NCBI GenBank assembly: GCA_964342525.1
Contig: CAYFGQ010000005.1
Coordinates: 1-64,000 of the forward strand
Length of the DNA: 64,000 bases
Origin: G963676205 sp964342525
GTDB lineage: Bacteria > Campylobacterota > Campylobacteria > Campylobacterales > Arcobacteraceae
Direction: 5' to 3'
Shown: positions 1 through 11,245 of the stretch, piece by piece
Position numbering within the stretch: the first letter of the stretch is position 1
How the letters are laid out: each line of letters starts with the position of its first letter
Program-made: the position numbers and the translations under genes
The notes under the pieces: model-generated
The model's input: the letters and a program-made list of their open reading frames with translations, nothing else
Databases searched by the model: none
What the model was told of the DNA's origin: nothing

Positions 1-1944
1 GATATAGAAACCTTTCCAAATGTTTTTACTTGTGTTATACAAAATATAGAAACAAGCCAAGTAAAGGTTTTTGAGATAAGTGCTAGAAAAAATGACAAAG
101 AGCTTTTTTTTAAAACCCTAGAGTGGTTAGCTAAAAGTGATAAAATCTTAGTGGGTTACAATAATCTGTATTTTGATTATCCAGTTTTAAAACACTTTAT
201 ATCCTTATCAAAACAAAATCTAGATGGAGCCAATCTAGCAAATAAGATATACGCCTATGCCGATGAACTTATCAAAAACAAAACAAGATTTGTAGATGAT
301 AAAAAGTCTTTAAAACTACAACAACTAGACCTTATGAGAGTTCATCACTTTGATAATAAAGCAAAAATGGTAAGCCTAAAAACCCTAGAATTTAATATGC
401 GCTCAAAAAATATTGAAGACCTACCTTTTAAACCAGGAACTATGATTGAAGATACTCAAATAGATACCCTTATCAAATACAATAAACACGATGTATCTGA
501 GACCATAAAGTTTTTCCATCACTCAAAAGACGCCTTAGAGTTTAGAGAAGAACTGAGCCAAAAGTATAAAGAAAATATGCTCAACTATAGTGATATGAAA
601 ATAGGGAAAAGATACTTTATCCGAAACCTTGAAGAAAAGTTAGGTAAAGATATCTGTTTTAAAGATGGAAAACCAAGACAAACTATTAGAAACTATATAG
701 ACTTTTCTAAACTTATCTTTGAATGTATACAGTTTGAGACGCCAGAATTTCAGTCTCTAAAGGCTTACTTAGAAAAACAATACTCAAATAATCTAAAAGA
801 GGTATTTGGAAATATCCCAAAAGAAAATCTAGGTGAATTAGCAAACTATATGGAGATACAAAGAGGCACGGCTTCAGGTCTACATATCATCTATAAAGAT
901 TTTTACTTTTATCTAGGAACTGGTGGTCTTCATGGGAGTATTGAAAGCTGTCACTTTGAGAGTGATGATGAGTATGTGATCTTTGATGTAGATGTTGCTA
1001 GTTATTATCCTAGTATAGTTGTACACAATAGACTCTTTCCTGAACACCTTGGGGAAGAGTTTGCAGATATCTATTCTCAAATGAGAGATCTGAGATTCTC
1101 CTATGCAAAAGGAACTGCACAAAATAAAATGCTAAAACTAGCTCTAAATGCTGCAGGTTTTGGGGATACAAACAACCAATATAGCCCCTTTTATGATTTT
1201 CTTATGACCATCACTATCACCACAAATGGTCAACTTATGCTTTGTATGCTTGCAGAGATGTTAATGACAAAGATAGATTCCTTATCTTTAATCCAAGCAA
1301 ACACCGATGGTCTAACCATGAGATTAAAAAAAGATAGACAAGAAGAGTTTTTCACTATCTTAAAAGAGTGGGAAAATCGTACAGGTATGGAGCTAGAAAA
1401 AACAAAATACACCCATATGTGGATAAGAGATGTAAATAACTACATAGCTAAAACAGATGATGGAAAAGTAAAAAAGATAGGTGCATATAAAGATGATCCA
1501 GAATGGTATCAAAACCACTCCTCTTTAGTAATCCCAAAAGCTGTGGAAGCTTATCTTATAGATAATATCCCACTTGAAGAATTTATCACAAATCATAAAG
1601 AGCCATTTGATTTTATGATATCTTATAAAGCTCCAAGAGATTCAAAACTTGTACTTGAAAATATAATAAACCTAAAAAAAGAGTATACAGAGCTACAAAA
1701 CACCATAAGATACTATATCTCAAAAGATGGTAAACCACTTAAAAAAATAATGCCTGCTATAAAAAATAGTAATGAAGAGAGAATCATAGGGATAAATGTG
1801 GGCTACAATATCCACATCTGCAATGATGCTTCAAACTTTTCATTTCATAATCTGGATTATGAGTGGTATATAAAAGAAGCAAAAAAACTTATAGAGCCGA
1901 TATTTCAAACTAAACAACAAAATCTATTTGATTTTATTACTTAA
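1..1944 (+). CDS. Family B DNA polymerase, phage/plasmid type (5' end outside window)
   Basis: The reading frame is open from base 1, so the start lies upstream; 647 residues are visible. A 3'-5' exonuclease domain comes first. Residues 1-4 read DIET (Exo I, Asp and Glu), residues 51-58 contain GYNNLYFD (Exo II), and residues 160-168 YNKHDVSET (Exo III). The palm follows with motif A DVDVASYYPS near 329-338, motif B KLALNAAGFG near 379-388 and motif C NTDG near 434-437. NTDG replaces the cellular DTD form, as in many phage-type polymerases. Exo I normally lies close to the N terminus, so little is probably missing. It should copy DNA with proofreading. No other replication or virion gene is visible in the window, so whether it belongs to a prophage or an integrated element cannot be decided. 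Family B membership is well supported; the subfamily is inference. Confidence 0.85.
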   Translation, partial: DIETFPNVFTCVIQNIETSQVKVFEISARKNDKELFFKTLEWLAKSDKILVGYNNLYFDYPVLKHFISLSKQNLDGANLANKIYAYADELIKNKTRFVDDKKSLKLQQLDLMRVHHFDNKAKMVSLKTLEFNMRSKNIEDLPFKPGTMIEDTQIDTLIKYNKHDVSETIKFFHHSKDALEFREELSQKYKENMLNYSDMKIGKRYFIRNLEEKLGKDICFKDGKPRQTIRNYIDFSKLIFECIQFETPEFQSLKAYLEKQYSNNLKEVFGNIPKENLGELANYMEIQRGTASGLHIIYKDFYFYLGTGGLHGSIESCHFESDDEYVIFDVDVASYYPSIVVHNRLFPEHLGEEFADIYSQMRDLRFSYAKGTAQNKMLKLALNAAGFGDTNNQYSPFYDFLMTITITTNGQLMLCMLAEMLMTKIDSLSLIQANTDGLTMRLKKDRQEEFFTILKEWENRTGMELEKTKYTHMWIRDVNNYIAKTDDGKVKKIGAYKDDPEWYQNHSSLVIPKAVEAYLIDNIPLEEFITNHKEPFDFMISYKAPRDSKLVLENIINLKKEYTELQNTIRYYISKDGKPLKKIMPAIKNSNEERIIGINVGYNIHICNDASNFSFHNLDYEWYIKEAKKLIEPIFQTKQQNLFDFIT

Positions 1945-1967
1945 ATCATAAAGTAGCGGTTTGTGGG

Positions 1968-2075
1968 ATAGTGTTTATGCTTGTGATGTAGGGGTTTGAT
2001 AAATTTTTGAAGGACTAGCCGTAGCTAATTCAAGAAAATTTATCAAACCCCTATGTTGCAATGATGAGTGCTAAA
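1968..2075 (+). repeat. Long hairpin with conserved tip, copy A1
   Basis: Perfect 18-bp arms at 1990-2007 and 2035-2052 enclose the core GGACTAGCCGTAGCTAATTC (2012-2031). The stem continues outward for 21 more positions (1969-1989 with 2053-2073): 11 Watson-Crick pairs, 8 pairs that are G:U when read as plus-strand RNA, and 2 mismatches. The core itself can fold as TAGC-CGTA-GCTA. It lies between the polymerase stop and the MFS gene. The same core recurs at 44560 and 44665 inside unrelated stems. It could act as a terminator-like structure or a mobile palindrome; the function is unknown. Confidence 0.75.
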
Positions 2076-2120
2076 GCATGAATCGATATTTTAGGAGTTA
2101 AGTACAAAAGGAAAAGAAAC

Positions 2121-3305
2121 ATGAATTTACTAGATAGAAACAACAATATATCCATACTGATAGCAGGAATTATAGCTGTGATCATATCACTTGGGGTAGC
2201 AAGGTTTGCTTTTACATCACTACTTCCCCCTATGCTTGAAGGATTTTTGACAGTTACTTTTGCAGGAATACTTGCTGCTCTTAACTTTGCTGGATATCTT
2301 AGTGGTTCTATCTTTTCAATGTTTATCAAAGATATAAATCAAAAGGTGATCTTATTTAGAGTTGGTATTGTTTTATGTGTGGCTACAACTGTAGTGCTAG
2401 CTGTAACTGAAAATGAAACCATTTGGCTTATAGCTAGGATTTTAGCAGGATTTGGTGCAGCCCTTGGTTTTGTGGTGGGTTCAGCCATAGTGATGAGTAA
2501 ACTAAAGTTTGAAAATAAAACAAAAGCTATGGGAATACACTTTTCAGGTATTGGTTTTTCTATCCTTACTACTGATCTTATAGCTAGGGCGGTACAAGGT
2601 AGTGGTGGAGATTGGAAAGACTCATGGGTGGCACTAACTATCTTTGCTTCACTAGTAGCACTATACTCCATGTATATTTTATGCTTCGATAAAAAAGTAG
2701 AGGTAAAAAAAGGTGGAAGTAAATTTGATAGGTCTTTATTTACCCCTTTTGCTATCCTTATCATCATAGCTTATTTTACTGAGGGTGTTGGTTTTGTGGT
2801 ACAGGCTACATTTTTACCTGATATCATCAACTCTTTAGAAGGACTTGAGGGGTATGGAAGTCTTACTTGGACTTTAGTTGGACTTGCTGGTATCCCTTCT
2901 TGTATTTTATGGATGAATCTAGCTAGTAAATATGGAAGTGTAAATATTATCATCATCACCATGGCTTTACAAATAGTAGGGATACTTATACCAACCTTCA
3001 CATCAGATATCTATATGAATTTACTATCAGGAATCTTATATGGTGGTACTTTTATCGGACTTGTGGGTATGTTTATGAACTTAGGAGGGAAACTAGCAGG
3101 GGCAAATCCAGTAGTACTAATGGGAGCTGTTACCACATCCTATGGACTAGGTCAAGTTGTGGCTCCACTTTATTCGGTATATTTTATTGAAAAGTATGGC
3201 TCTTATGATTATGCCCTTTATCTTACTGCGTTTATTGTTTTATGTGGTATTTTGCTACTATTCTTTTCTAAAACTATAATGACAGATGAGCAGAAACAAC
3301 TTTGA
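2121..3305 (+). CDS. YbfB/YjiJ-family MFS transporter (copy 1)
   Basis: This 394-residue protein is hydrophobic throughout, with about 12 membrane segments. Near the N terminus it has GVARFAFTSLLPPM, the hallmark of the MFS_4 (YbfB/YjiJ) group of putative inner-membrane exporters. Substrates of this group are poorly known. The start ATG follows AAGGA with a spacing of 9. A clear paralogue lies at 6416-7609; from YFT.GVGFVVQATF onward the two are mostly identical or conservatively changed. The 3392-6423 module sits between them, so they look like a split tandem duplication. Confidence 0.85.
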   Translation: MNLLDRNNNISILIAGIIAVIISLGVARFAFTSLLPPMLEGFLTVTFAGILAALNFAGYLSGSIFSMFIKDINQKVILFRVGIVLCVATTVVLAVTENETIWLIARILAGFGAALGFVVGSAIVMSKLKFENKTKAMGIHFSGIGFSILTTDLIARAVQGSGGDWKDSWVALTIFASLVALYSMYILCFDKKVEVKKGGSKFDRSLFTPFAILIIIAYFTEGVGFVVQATFLPDIINSLEGLEGYGSLTWTLVGLAGIPSCILWMNLASKYGSVNIIIITMALQIVGILIPTFTSDIYMNLLSGILYGGTFIGLVGMFMNLGGKLAGANPVVLMGAVTTSYGLGQVVAPLYSVYFIEKYGSYDYALYLTAFIVLCGILLLFFSKTIMTDEQKQL

Positions 3306-3391
3306 TAAGTTCTGATCTAAAACAATTATTATTTTTTAGATTTATAATTAAATCTTAGATAAAATTATTTCCTTAAAAATAAGGATTTTAA

Positions 3392-4315
3392 ATGGAAAAT
3401 AAACAAGTAAAAGAAAAAATCGAAATACATTATTATTTTGAAGATAATTCACACTCTATGAATGCATTTATAAGAAATAAAGCAGAAAAAGACTTATTAG
3501 ATGCATTAAGTAGAGTTGGGGCTATTTATGATACAGATCTTTTACTTGAAACAGAAGCTTATCAAGAAGGTGGACTAAAAGAATTTATAACAGCATCTTT
3601 TATTTCTACGCTTTTTTATTTACAGCCTGCAATAAATGATACACTAACTCATTATTTAACAAGAGATGAAGAATTTGAAGATTTACAAAAAGAGAAGATA
3701 AGAAAAGAAATAAAAGCACAAGATTTAGAAAATCAGAAAAAAGAGATTGAATTAAAGATCTTAGAAGACAGACAAATGGCTAGATATGTTTCAAACTTCT
3801 ATAAAAAAATTGATGGTTATGACAAAATAAAAAAAATTGGTTTTACAAATATTACAGGAGATAAAAAAGAATATTTTGTTGAAAAACAAAATTTTAAAAA
3901 CTTCATACTTATTGATGAGACTGATATAATAGAAGATGAAGATGCCAATATAGAAATAATCTCCCCAATACTTAAAGAGGGACGATATAAATGGCGTGGT
4001 TTATATAATGGTAATAGCATTGATTTTAGTATGGGAGATAGTAGTTTCAAAGAAGAAGTTATCAATGGGAAACAAACATTCTCTAATGGTAGTTTAATAT
4101 CCTGTAAATTACAAATTACAATAACATACGATGAATTTGGTGAAGAAAAGAGAAAAAGCTATTCAGTAAAAGAAGTATACGGTAAACAAGAAACGCCTTT
4201 ATCAGAAATGAAACTTAGAAGTAGTGGAATTAAGAAAAAACAAAGAAAATGGGAAGAAGAACATCAAAGTGATATGTTTGATTTCTTAGACAAGGAACCT
4301 ACTACAGATGAATAA
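3392..4315 (+). CDS. Unknown protein with central coiled coil, partner of the AlbA_2 gene
   Basis: This 307-residue protein is not recognised. The N terminus contains NAFIRNKAEKDLLDAL and an EGGLKEF segment. A short hydrophobic stretch (about 70-88) follows, then a strongly charged coiled-coil region rich in Lys and Glu (about 93-128). The C-terminal half is mixed alpha/beta and ends in a Lys- and Glu-rich tail. The start is preceded by AAGGA. The next gene begins 41 bp downstream on the same strand, so the two probably form one unit. That pairing with an AlbA_2/HATPase protein between two MFS paralogues suggests an acquired accessory module, possibly defensive. No enzymatic motif was found and no function is assigned. 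Confidence 0.7.
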   Translation: MENKQVKEKIEIHYYFEDNSHSMNAFIRNKAEKDLLDALSRVGAIYDTDLLLETEAYQEGGLKEFITASFISTLFYLQPAINDTLTHYLTRDEEFEDLQKEKIRKEIKAQDLENQKKEIELKILEDRQMARYVSNFYKKIDGYDKIKKIGFTNITGDKKEYFVEKQNFKNFILIDETDIIEDEDANIEIISPILKEGRYKWRGLYNGNSIDFSMGDSSFKEEVINGKQTFSNGSLISCKLQITITYDEFGEEKRKSYSVKEVYGKQETPLSEMKLRSSGIKKKQRKWEEEHQSDMFDFLDKEPTTDE

Positions 4316-4356
4316 GTTAATTAGTAAGTATTTTTTTATCAAAAGGATAATTTAAA

Positions 4357-6415
<2,059 letters not shown>

Positions 6416-6423
<8 letters not shown>

Positions 6424-7609
6424 TATATATTCTTTTCCCCTACTGAATAAAAATAAAAACTTTAATATATTACTCGCAGGAATTCTAAGCATAGTAGTGG
6501 GTGTAGGTGTGGCTAGGTTTGCTTTTACTACTTTACTACCTCCTATGCTTGAAGATTTTCTCACCATCACAAATGCTGGGCTTTTGGCATCATTTAATTA
6601 TGCTGGATATCTCTCAGGTGCAGTGTTTACTATCTTTTTAAAAGATATCAATGTAAAAGCAAAATGGTTTCAAATAGGGATAGTGCTTTGTATACTTAGT
6701 ACTTTGGTTTTGGCTACTTCTACAAATGAGATGCTTTGGTTTATCTCCCGTATTATCGCTGGTTTTGGCTCAGCTATGGTTCTTATCATTGGTGGGGCTT
6801 TGGTGATGGTAAAGATTGACTTTGAAGATAAAACAAAAGCTATGGGTATCCACTTTATGGGTATTGGTACAGCTATAGTTTCAATGGAGCTTTTAAGTAG
6901 ATACTCACTATCCACAGGGACATGGAGTGATGCTTGGATGTTTTTATCTATCTTTGGTGCTATCATCTCTGTGTATATTATCCATATATTATCCTTTGAT
7001 AAAGAGATGAAAAAAGCAGCCACAGCACATAAAGTAAATCTAGATATGTTTACCCCTTATGTAATTTTATTGATTTTGGCTTATTTTACTGCTGGGGTTG
7101 GATTTGTAGTACAAGCTACTTTTTTCCCTGATATTATGAACTCCCTAGAAGGACTTGAGGGATATGGAAGTCTTGGTTGGCTTATAGTTGGACTTGCGGG
7201 GATTCCATCTGCTATCATTTGGATGATACTTGCCCATAAATATGGAAGTGTAAATATCATCATAGTAGTATCCCTACTCCAAGTGATAGGTATACTATTA
7301 CCAACAATGTCAAATGATATCTATCTAAACCTTTTATCAGGTGCTTTATATGGAAGTACCTTTATAGCACATGTGGCACTTTTTATGAACTATGGAGGAC
7401 AATTGGCGGGGAAAAATCCAGTGATATTTATGGGAGCATTTACCGCTTGTTATGGTATAGGACAAGTAACTGCGCCACTTTATAGTGTGTATCTGATAGA
7501 TAAATTTGGAAACTATGATAGTACTTTATATGTAACGGCTAGCATTGTATTTATAGGAGTGTTGTTTTTACTTTATGCGAAAAAAATAAAGGTGAGCTCT
7601 AAAAACTAG
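6416..7609 (+). CDS. YbfB/YjiJ-family MFS transporter (copy 2)
   Basis: This MFS_4-family transporter has about 12 membrane segments and is paralogous to 2121-3305 (GVARFAFTTLLPPM, GFVVQATFFPDI, APLYSVYLIDK). The frame stays open back to 6347, but alignment with copy 1 puts the natural N terminus near the GTG at 6416, giving 397 residues. That GTG overlaps the stop of the AlbA_2 gene by 8 bp. The lack of an ATG and the overlap suggest that the original 5' end was replaced when the upstream module arrived. It ends convergently with the dioxygenase gene, sharing 4 bp. Confidence 0.82.
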
Positions 7610-8442
7610 CCCACCTTTATACATCTCATACTAAGATTTCCAGAAACTATATCTTCATAAAAGTTTGTAATTTTATCCTCCTTTTTAGCCATACCAGCCA
7701 CATATAAAAGTGGGATAAAATGATCATCAAAAGGGTGTGAGATCTCAAAATATTTGTGAAATCTTGCTTCTATTAAATCATCAAACTTTTTATTTATAAA
7801 ACTTTTTGCTACAAAATTATCAAACTCTAGAGCCCATTCATCTATTTGTAAATCATAGGGTGGTCTTTTTGTCTCTCTTAGATTGTGAGTCACTCCACCA
7901 CTTCCTATCACTAACACACCTTGATCTCTTAAAATACTTAACATCTCTCCTATTTTAAAGTACTCATCATAAGAAAGATTTTTATTGATAGAGATTTGAA
8001 AAGTTGGGATATCTTGTTTTGGGTACATATGGTATAAAACACTCCAAGCTCCATGATCAAGACCCCTATCAGCTAGATATGTATCATCAATATTTTTTTT
8101 AATCTTTTTTGCTAATTCTGGAGATCCTTTTGGTTCATATTTAATATCGTATAGTTTTTGTGGGAAATTATAAAAATCGTATATTGTTTTTTGTTTAAAA
8201 GAACTTGATATAAAAGTTCTATCCTCATACCAGTGTGCAGATACCACAACAATAGCTTTTGGTTTTGAGTATGTTTTTGTTATATCTTTTAGAGCTTTTG
8301 TGTAGGCATTATCCCTTACTATATTCATAGGGCTACCATGGCTTATAAAAAGTGCTGGCATTTTTGTTGTTTTTTGATCATTTGCTAAAGCAGGTGAAAT
8401 ACTTAATAATGCACACAATTTTAAAAACTCTTTTCTTGTCAT
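7606..8442 (-). CDS. DODA/LigB-type extradiol ring-cleavage dioxygenase with export signal
   Basis: This 278-residue protein resembles 4,5-DOPA extradiol dioxygenase (YgiD family, Zn or Fe dependent). Conserved pieces include FISHGSPMN, VVVSAHWYE, RGLDHGAWSVLYHMYP, GSGGVTHNLRE and HPFDDHFIPLLYVAG, which supply the usual metal-binding and catalytic His residues. Unlike the cytoplasmic family members I know, it begins TRKEFLKLCALLSISPALA, which looks like an export signal and is weakly Tat-like (RK rather than RR). A periplasmic location is inference. The natural substrate is unknown. The gene is divergent from lutA across a 243-bp spacer. Confidence 0.8.
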   Translation of the reverse strand: MTRKEFLKLCALLSISPALANDQKTTKMPALFISHGSPMNIVRDNAYTKALKDITKTYSKPKAIVVVSAHWYEDRTFISSSFKQKTIYDFYNFPQKLYDIKYEPKGSPELAKKIKKNIDDTYLADRGLDHGAWSVLYHMYPKQDIPTFQISINKNLSYDEYFKIGEMLSILRDQGVLVIGSGGVTHNLRETKRPPYDLQIDEWALEFDNFVAKSFINKKFDDLIEARFHKYFEISHPFDDHFIPLLYVAGMAKKEDKITNFYEDIVSGNLSMRCIKVG

Positions 8443-8564
8443 ATATACTCCTTAAAAGCTAAATTTTACTATCAAATTATTAACAAAATGTTAATAAAAA
8501 ATACTTATGATATTTCAAGAAAATACTTAGCTAAAAAAATGCTACAAAGCCCATCATTACTTGA

Positions 8565-8579
8565 TATTGATTATCAATA
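8565..8579. promoter_or_regulatory. 7-1-7 inverted repeat resembling a Fur box
   Basis: TATTGATTATCAATA is a perfect 7-1-7 palindrome in the divergent spacer between the dioxygenase and lutA. It resembles the core of the Fur consensus (TGATAATnATTATCA type). LutB is an Fe-S protein, so iron control would make sense, but this is inferred from one site. Confidence 0.35.
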
Positions 8580-8597
8580 ATATCCTTTAAAAAACCT

Positions 8598-8619
8598 TTA
8601 CAATTTTGTTTAATTGTAA
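8598..8619. promoter_or_regulatory. Palindromic operator candidate upstream of lutABC
   Basis: TTACAATT and AATTGTAA (8 bp each) are separated by TTGTTT, about 70 bp before the lutA ATG and next to AT-rich promoter-like sequence. The shape fits a dimeric regulator. No regulator gene of the LutR/LldR type is visible in the window; the two-component system at 15641-18498 is one candidate. Confidence 0.4.
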
Positions 8620-8685
8620 TAAAATTGTTATATTCTTGTTATATGAAGCAAATATAATTTTACATTACTGATTTGGAGTTACATT

Positions 8686-9423
8686 ATGAAAGTAGGATTA
8701 TTTATTCCCTGTTACATCGACCAGATGTATCCTGAAGTTGCACTAAGCACTTATAAACTTTTAGAAAAGTTAGGTGTAGATGTTGAATATCCACTAGATC
8801 AAACTTGCTGTGGTCAACCTTTATATAATAGTGGATGTTTTGACGAATGTAAACCTTTAGCTAACAAATTTATTAAAATCTTTAAAGATTTTGATTATAT
8901 TGTAGCTCCAAGTGGTAGTTGTATATCAATGGTGAAACATAACTACACAAAACTAGATCCTGATGCCGATAAAATCTATAATAAATCATATGAACTTGTT
9001 GAGTTTTTACACGATGTTTTAAAAGTGGAAAAACTTGAAGCTTCATTTACAGGAACTGTTGGTATACACAACTCATGCCATGCTCATAGAGAACTGAATC
9101 TAGCATCAAAGTCAGAGCTTCACGAGTCCCCCTACTCAAAAATTAGACATCTCCTAAGCTTTGTTAATGACATCAATATAAAGCCCCTAAATAGAGTAGA
9201 TGAATGCTGTGGCTTTGGTGGTACATTTAGTGTAAATGAGCCTGAGGTTTCCACCCAAATGGGACGTGATCGTTTAAATGATCATATTGAAAATGGAATC
9301 GAATATATTACTGGTGTAGATGTATCATGTATGATGCATATGCAAGGATTGATCGATAGGGAAAAACTTCCTATTAAAACTATTCATATTTCACAAATCC
9401 TTTTAGGTGAGGAGAGCAAATGA
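8686..9423 (+). CDS. lutA: L-lactate utilization protein LutA (LldE)
   Basis: This 245-residue protein has two CCG cysteine-rich domains: LDQTCCGQPLYNSGC near residue 40 and VDECCGFGGTF near 170, with HNSCHAHREL between them. It is one of three subunits of the Lut/Lld complex that oxidises L-lactate to pyruvate and passes electrons to the respiratory chain. The ATG follows TTGGAGT. Its stop overlaps the lutB start as ATGA, so the genes are translationally coupled. Confidence 0.93.
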   Translation: MKVGLFIPCYIDQMYPEVALSTYKLLEKLGVDVEYPLDQTCCGQPLYNSGCFDECKPLANKFIKIFKDFDYIVAPSGSCISMVKHNYTKLDPDADKIYNKSYELVEFLHDVLKVEKLEASFTGTVGIHNSCHAHRELNLASKSELHESPYSKIRHLLSFVNDINIKPLNRVDECCGFGGTFSVNEPEVSTQMGRDRLNDHIENGIEYITGVDVSCMMHMQGLIDREKLPIKTIHISQILLGEESK

Positions 9424-10784
9424 GTCACCCACAAAGAGCAAAAAAGTTTATAAATGAGAGTGGAAAAGTTTCTTGGCATGATAAAGCCCTATGGTTTGTA
9501 AGGGAAAAAAGAGATAGATCATCTAAAAATATCCCAGAGTGGGAAACCCTAAGAGCCTATGCTAGTGAAATAAAATCACATACAGTATCAAACCTATACA
9601 ATTATCTTCAAGAGTTTGAAAATAGTGCTATAAGAAATGGTGTACATGTTCACTGGGCAAAGGATGCCAAAGAGCACAATGAGATAGTTCATAGTATCTT
9701 AAAAGAAAAAAATGCTAAAAAGATAGTAAAAAGTAAGTCAATGCTTACTGAAGAGTGTCACCTAAACCAGTACCTTGAAGAAAGGGGCATGGAAGTAGTT
9801 GATACTGACCTTGGTGAGAGGATTATCCAACTTAATAATGAGCCACCATCACACGTAGTACTTCCAGCTATCCACTTAAAAAAAGAGGAAGTATCTGATA
9901 TCTTCCATAAACACCTAAATACAGATAAAGGCAATAACGATCCTGAATATCTTACACACCAAGCTAGAGAACATTTAAGAAAGAAATTCTTTGCTGCAGA
10001 TGCTGGTATCACTGGGGTAAACTTTGGTATCGCTTCAACTGGTGGTATTGTGATCTGTACAAATGAAGGAAATGCTGATATTGGTACTGCACTACCAAAA
10101 CTTCATATCGCTTCTATGGGTATTGAAAAACTTGTACCTGATCAAAAGTCTTTAAGTGTATTTACAAGACTTCTAGCAAGAAGTGCAACAGGTCAAAACT
10201 CCACAACATATACTTCACATATACACAAACCACGTGAAGGTGGTGAGATGCATATCGTTATCGTAGATAATGGAAGATCAAAAATCTTAAATGATGGTGG
10301 TTTTAGCAATGCACTAAAATGTATCAGATGTGGAGCCTGTATGAACACATGTCCAGTATATAGAAGAAGTGGTGGTCACTCTTATGGATATACTATCCCT
10401 GGACCAATTGGATCAGTTCTAGGAGCACTTAGAGATAATATCAATAATGCCTCCTTACCATTTGCTTCTACATTATGTGGATCATGTGATAATGTATGTC
10501 CAGTGAAGATCAACTTACATGAGCTTTTACTTGATCTTCGTAAAAGAACAGCTAAGTATAATTTTTCACATCTAAAAATGAGTGTATTAAAGGTGATGGG
10601 TGTAGTTTTAGGCTCAACATTCCTTTACGATACGGGTGGTAAGATATTTAGAAAGACATTTAAATATATACCAAAATTCCTACTAAAAAATGGATGGACA
10701 AAAACAAGAGACCTTCCACCAGTAGCAAAAAGATCATTTAAGGAAATATATAAAGATGACATCAAGAGATCAAATACTAAATAA
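9420..10784 (+). CDS. lutB: L-lactate utilization iron-sulfur protein LutB (LldF)
   Basis: This 454-residue protein begins with the LUD domain (KSMLTEECHLNQYLEERG, then TGVNFGIASTGGI). Two 4Fe-4S clusters follow: CIRCGACMNTCPVYR near 300 and LCGSCDNVCPVKI near 360. The length is normal for LutB (about 470). It is the electron-transfer subunit of the lactate oxidation complex. It overlaps lutC by 29 bp, as expected in a tight operon. Confidence 0.93.
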   Translation: MSHPQRAKKFINESGKVSWHDKALWFVREKRDRSSKNIPEWETLRAYASEIKSHTVSNLYNYLQEFENSAIRNGVHVHWAKDAKEHNEIVHSILKEKNAKKIVKSKSMLTEECHLNQYLEERGMEVVDTDLGERIIQLNNEPPSHVVLPAIHLKKEEVSDIFHKHLNTDKGNNDPEYLTHQAREHLRKKFFAADAGITGVNFGIASTGGIVICTNEGNADIGTALPKLHIASMGIEKLVPDQKSLSVFTRLLARSATGQNSTTYTSHIHKPREGGEMHIVIVDNGRSKILNDGGFSNALKCIRCGACMNTCPVYRRSGGHSYGYTIPGPIGSVLGALRDNINNASLPFASTLCGSCDNVCPVKINLHELLLDLRKRTAKYNFSHLKMSVLKVMGVVLGSTFLYDTGGKIFRKTFKYIPKFLLKNGWTKTRDLPPVAKRSFKEIYKDDIKRSNTK

Positions 10785-11244
10785 AATAGAAAAGTTTCAA
10801 AGTCCTGTTAGATTAAAGCTTGATTTCGACTTTGAGCTTAAAGATGCCGTATCAGAGTTTGTAGAAAATGCAAAACTTGCAGGTGCTACAGTATATGCCT
10901 TAGAAGCTAATATGATCGAAGAGAAGATTGCTGAGCATATAAAAGATAGACCTGATCATTTTATCTATGAAAGTGAATTAGGTGTGGGTGAAAATGGTGC
11001 TTTATGGTGTCATGAGATGGATCAAGAATCAAGAGAGAAGCTTTTTTTAACAGATGACCTTGTGATCAAAATAAAAGCCTCAAATCTAGTTTATAATATG
11101 CACCAAGCATACGATAAACTATCTTTAAACTCAAGGGAGTTTGGTACATTTATAGCTGGACCATCAAAAACTGCAGATATTGAGCAATCTTTAGTTATTG
11201 GTGCCCATGGAGCTATGAGCCTTACTATTTTTGTGGAGCTGTAA
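10756..11244 (+). CDS. lutC: L-lactate utilization protein LutC (LldG)
   Basis: This 162-residue LUD-domain protein is the third subunit of the lactate complex. VGENGALWCHEM and EFGTFIAGPSKTADIEQSLVIGAHGAMSLTIFV match the family C terminus. It is shorter than typical LutC (about 210-240 residues), with a reduced N-terminal part. The ATG lies inside lutB. It ends one base before the stop of the convergent TAXI gene, with no obvious terminator between. Confidence 0.88.
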   Translation: MTSRDQILNKIEKFQSPVRLKLDFDFELKDAVSEFVENAKLAGATVYALEANMIEEKIAEHIKDRPDHFIYESELGVGENGALWCHEMDQESREKLFLTDDLVIKIKASNLVYNMHQAYDKLSLNSREFGTFIAGPSKTADIEQSLVIGAHGAMSLTIFVEL

Positions 11245-11245
11245 C

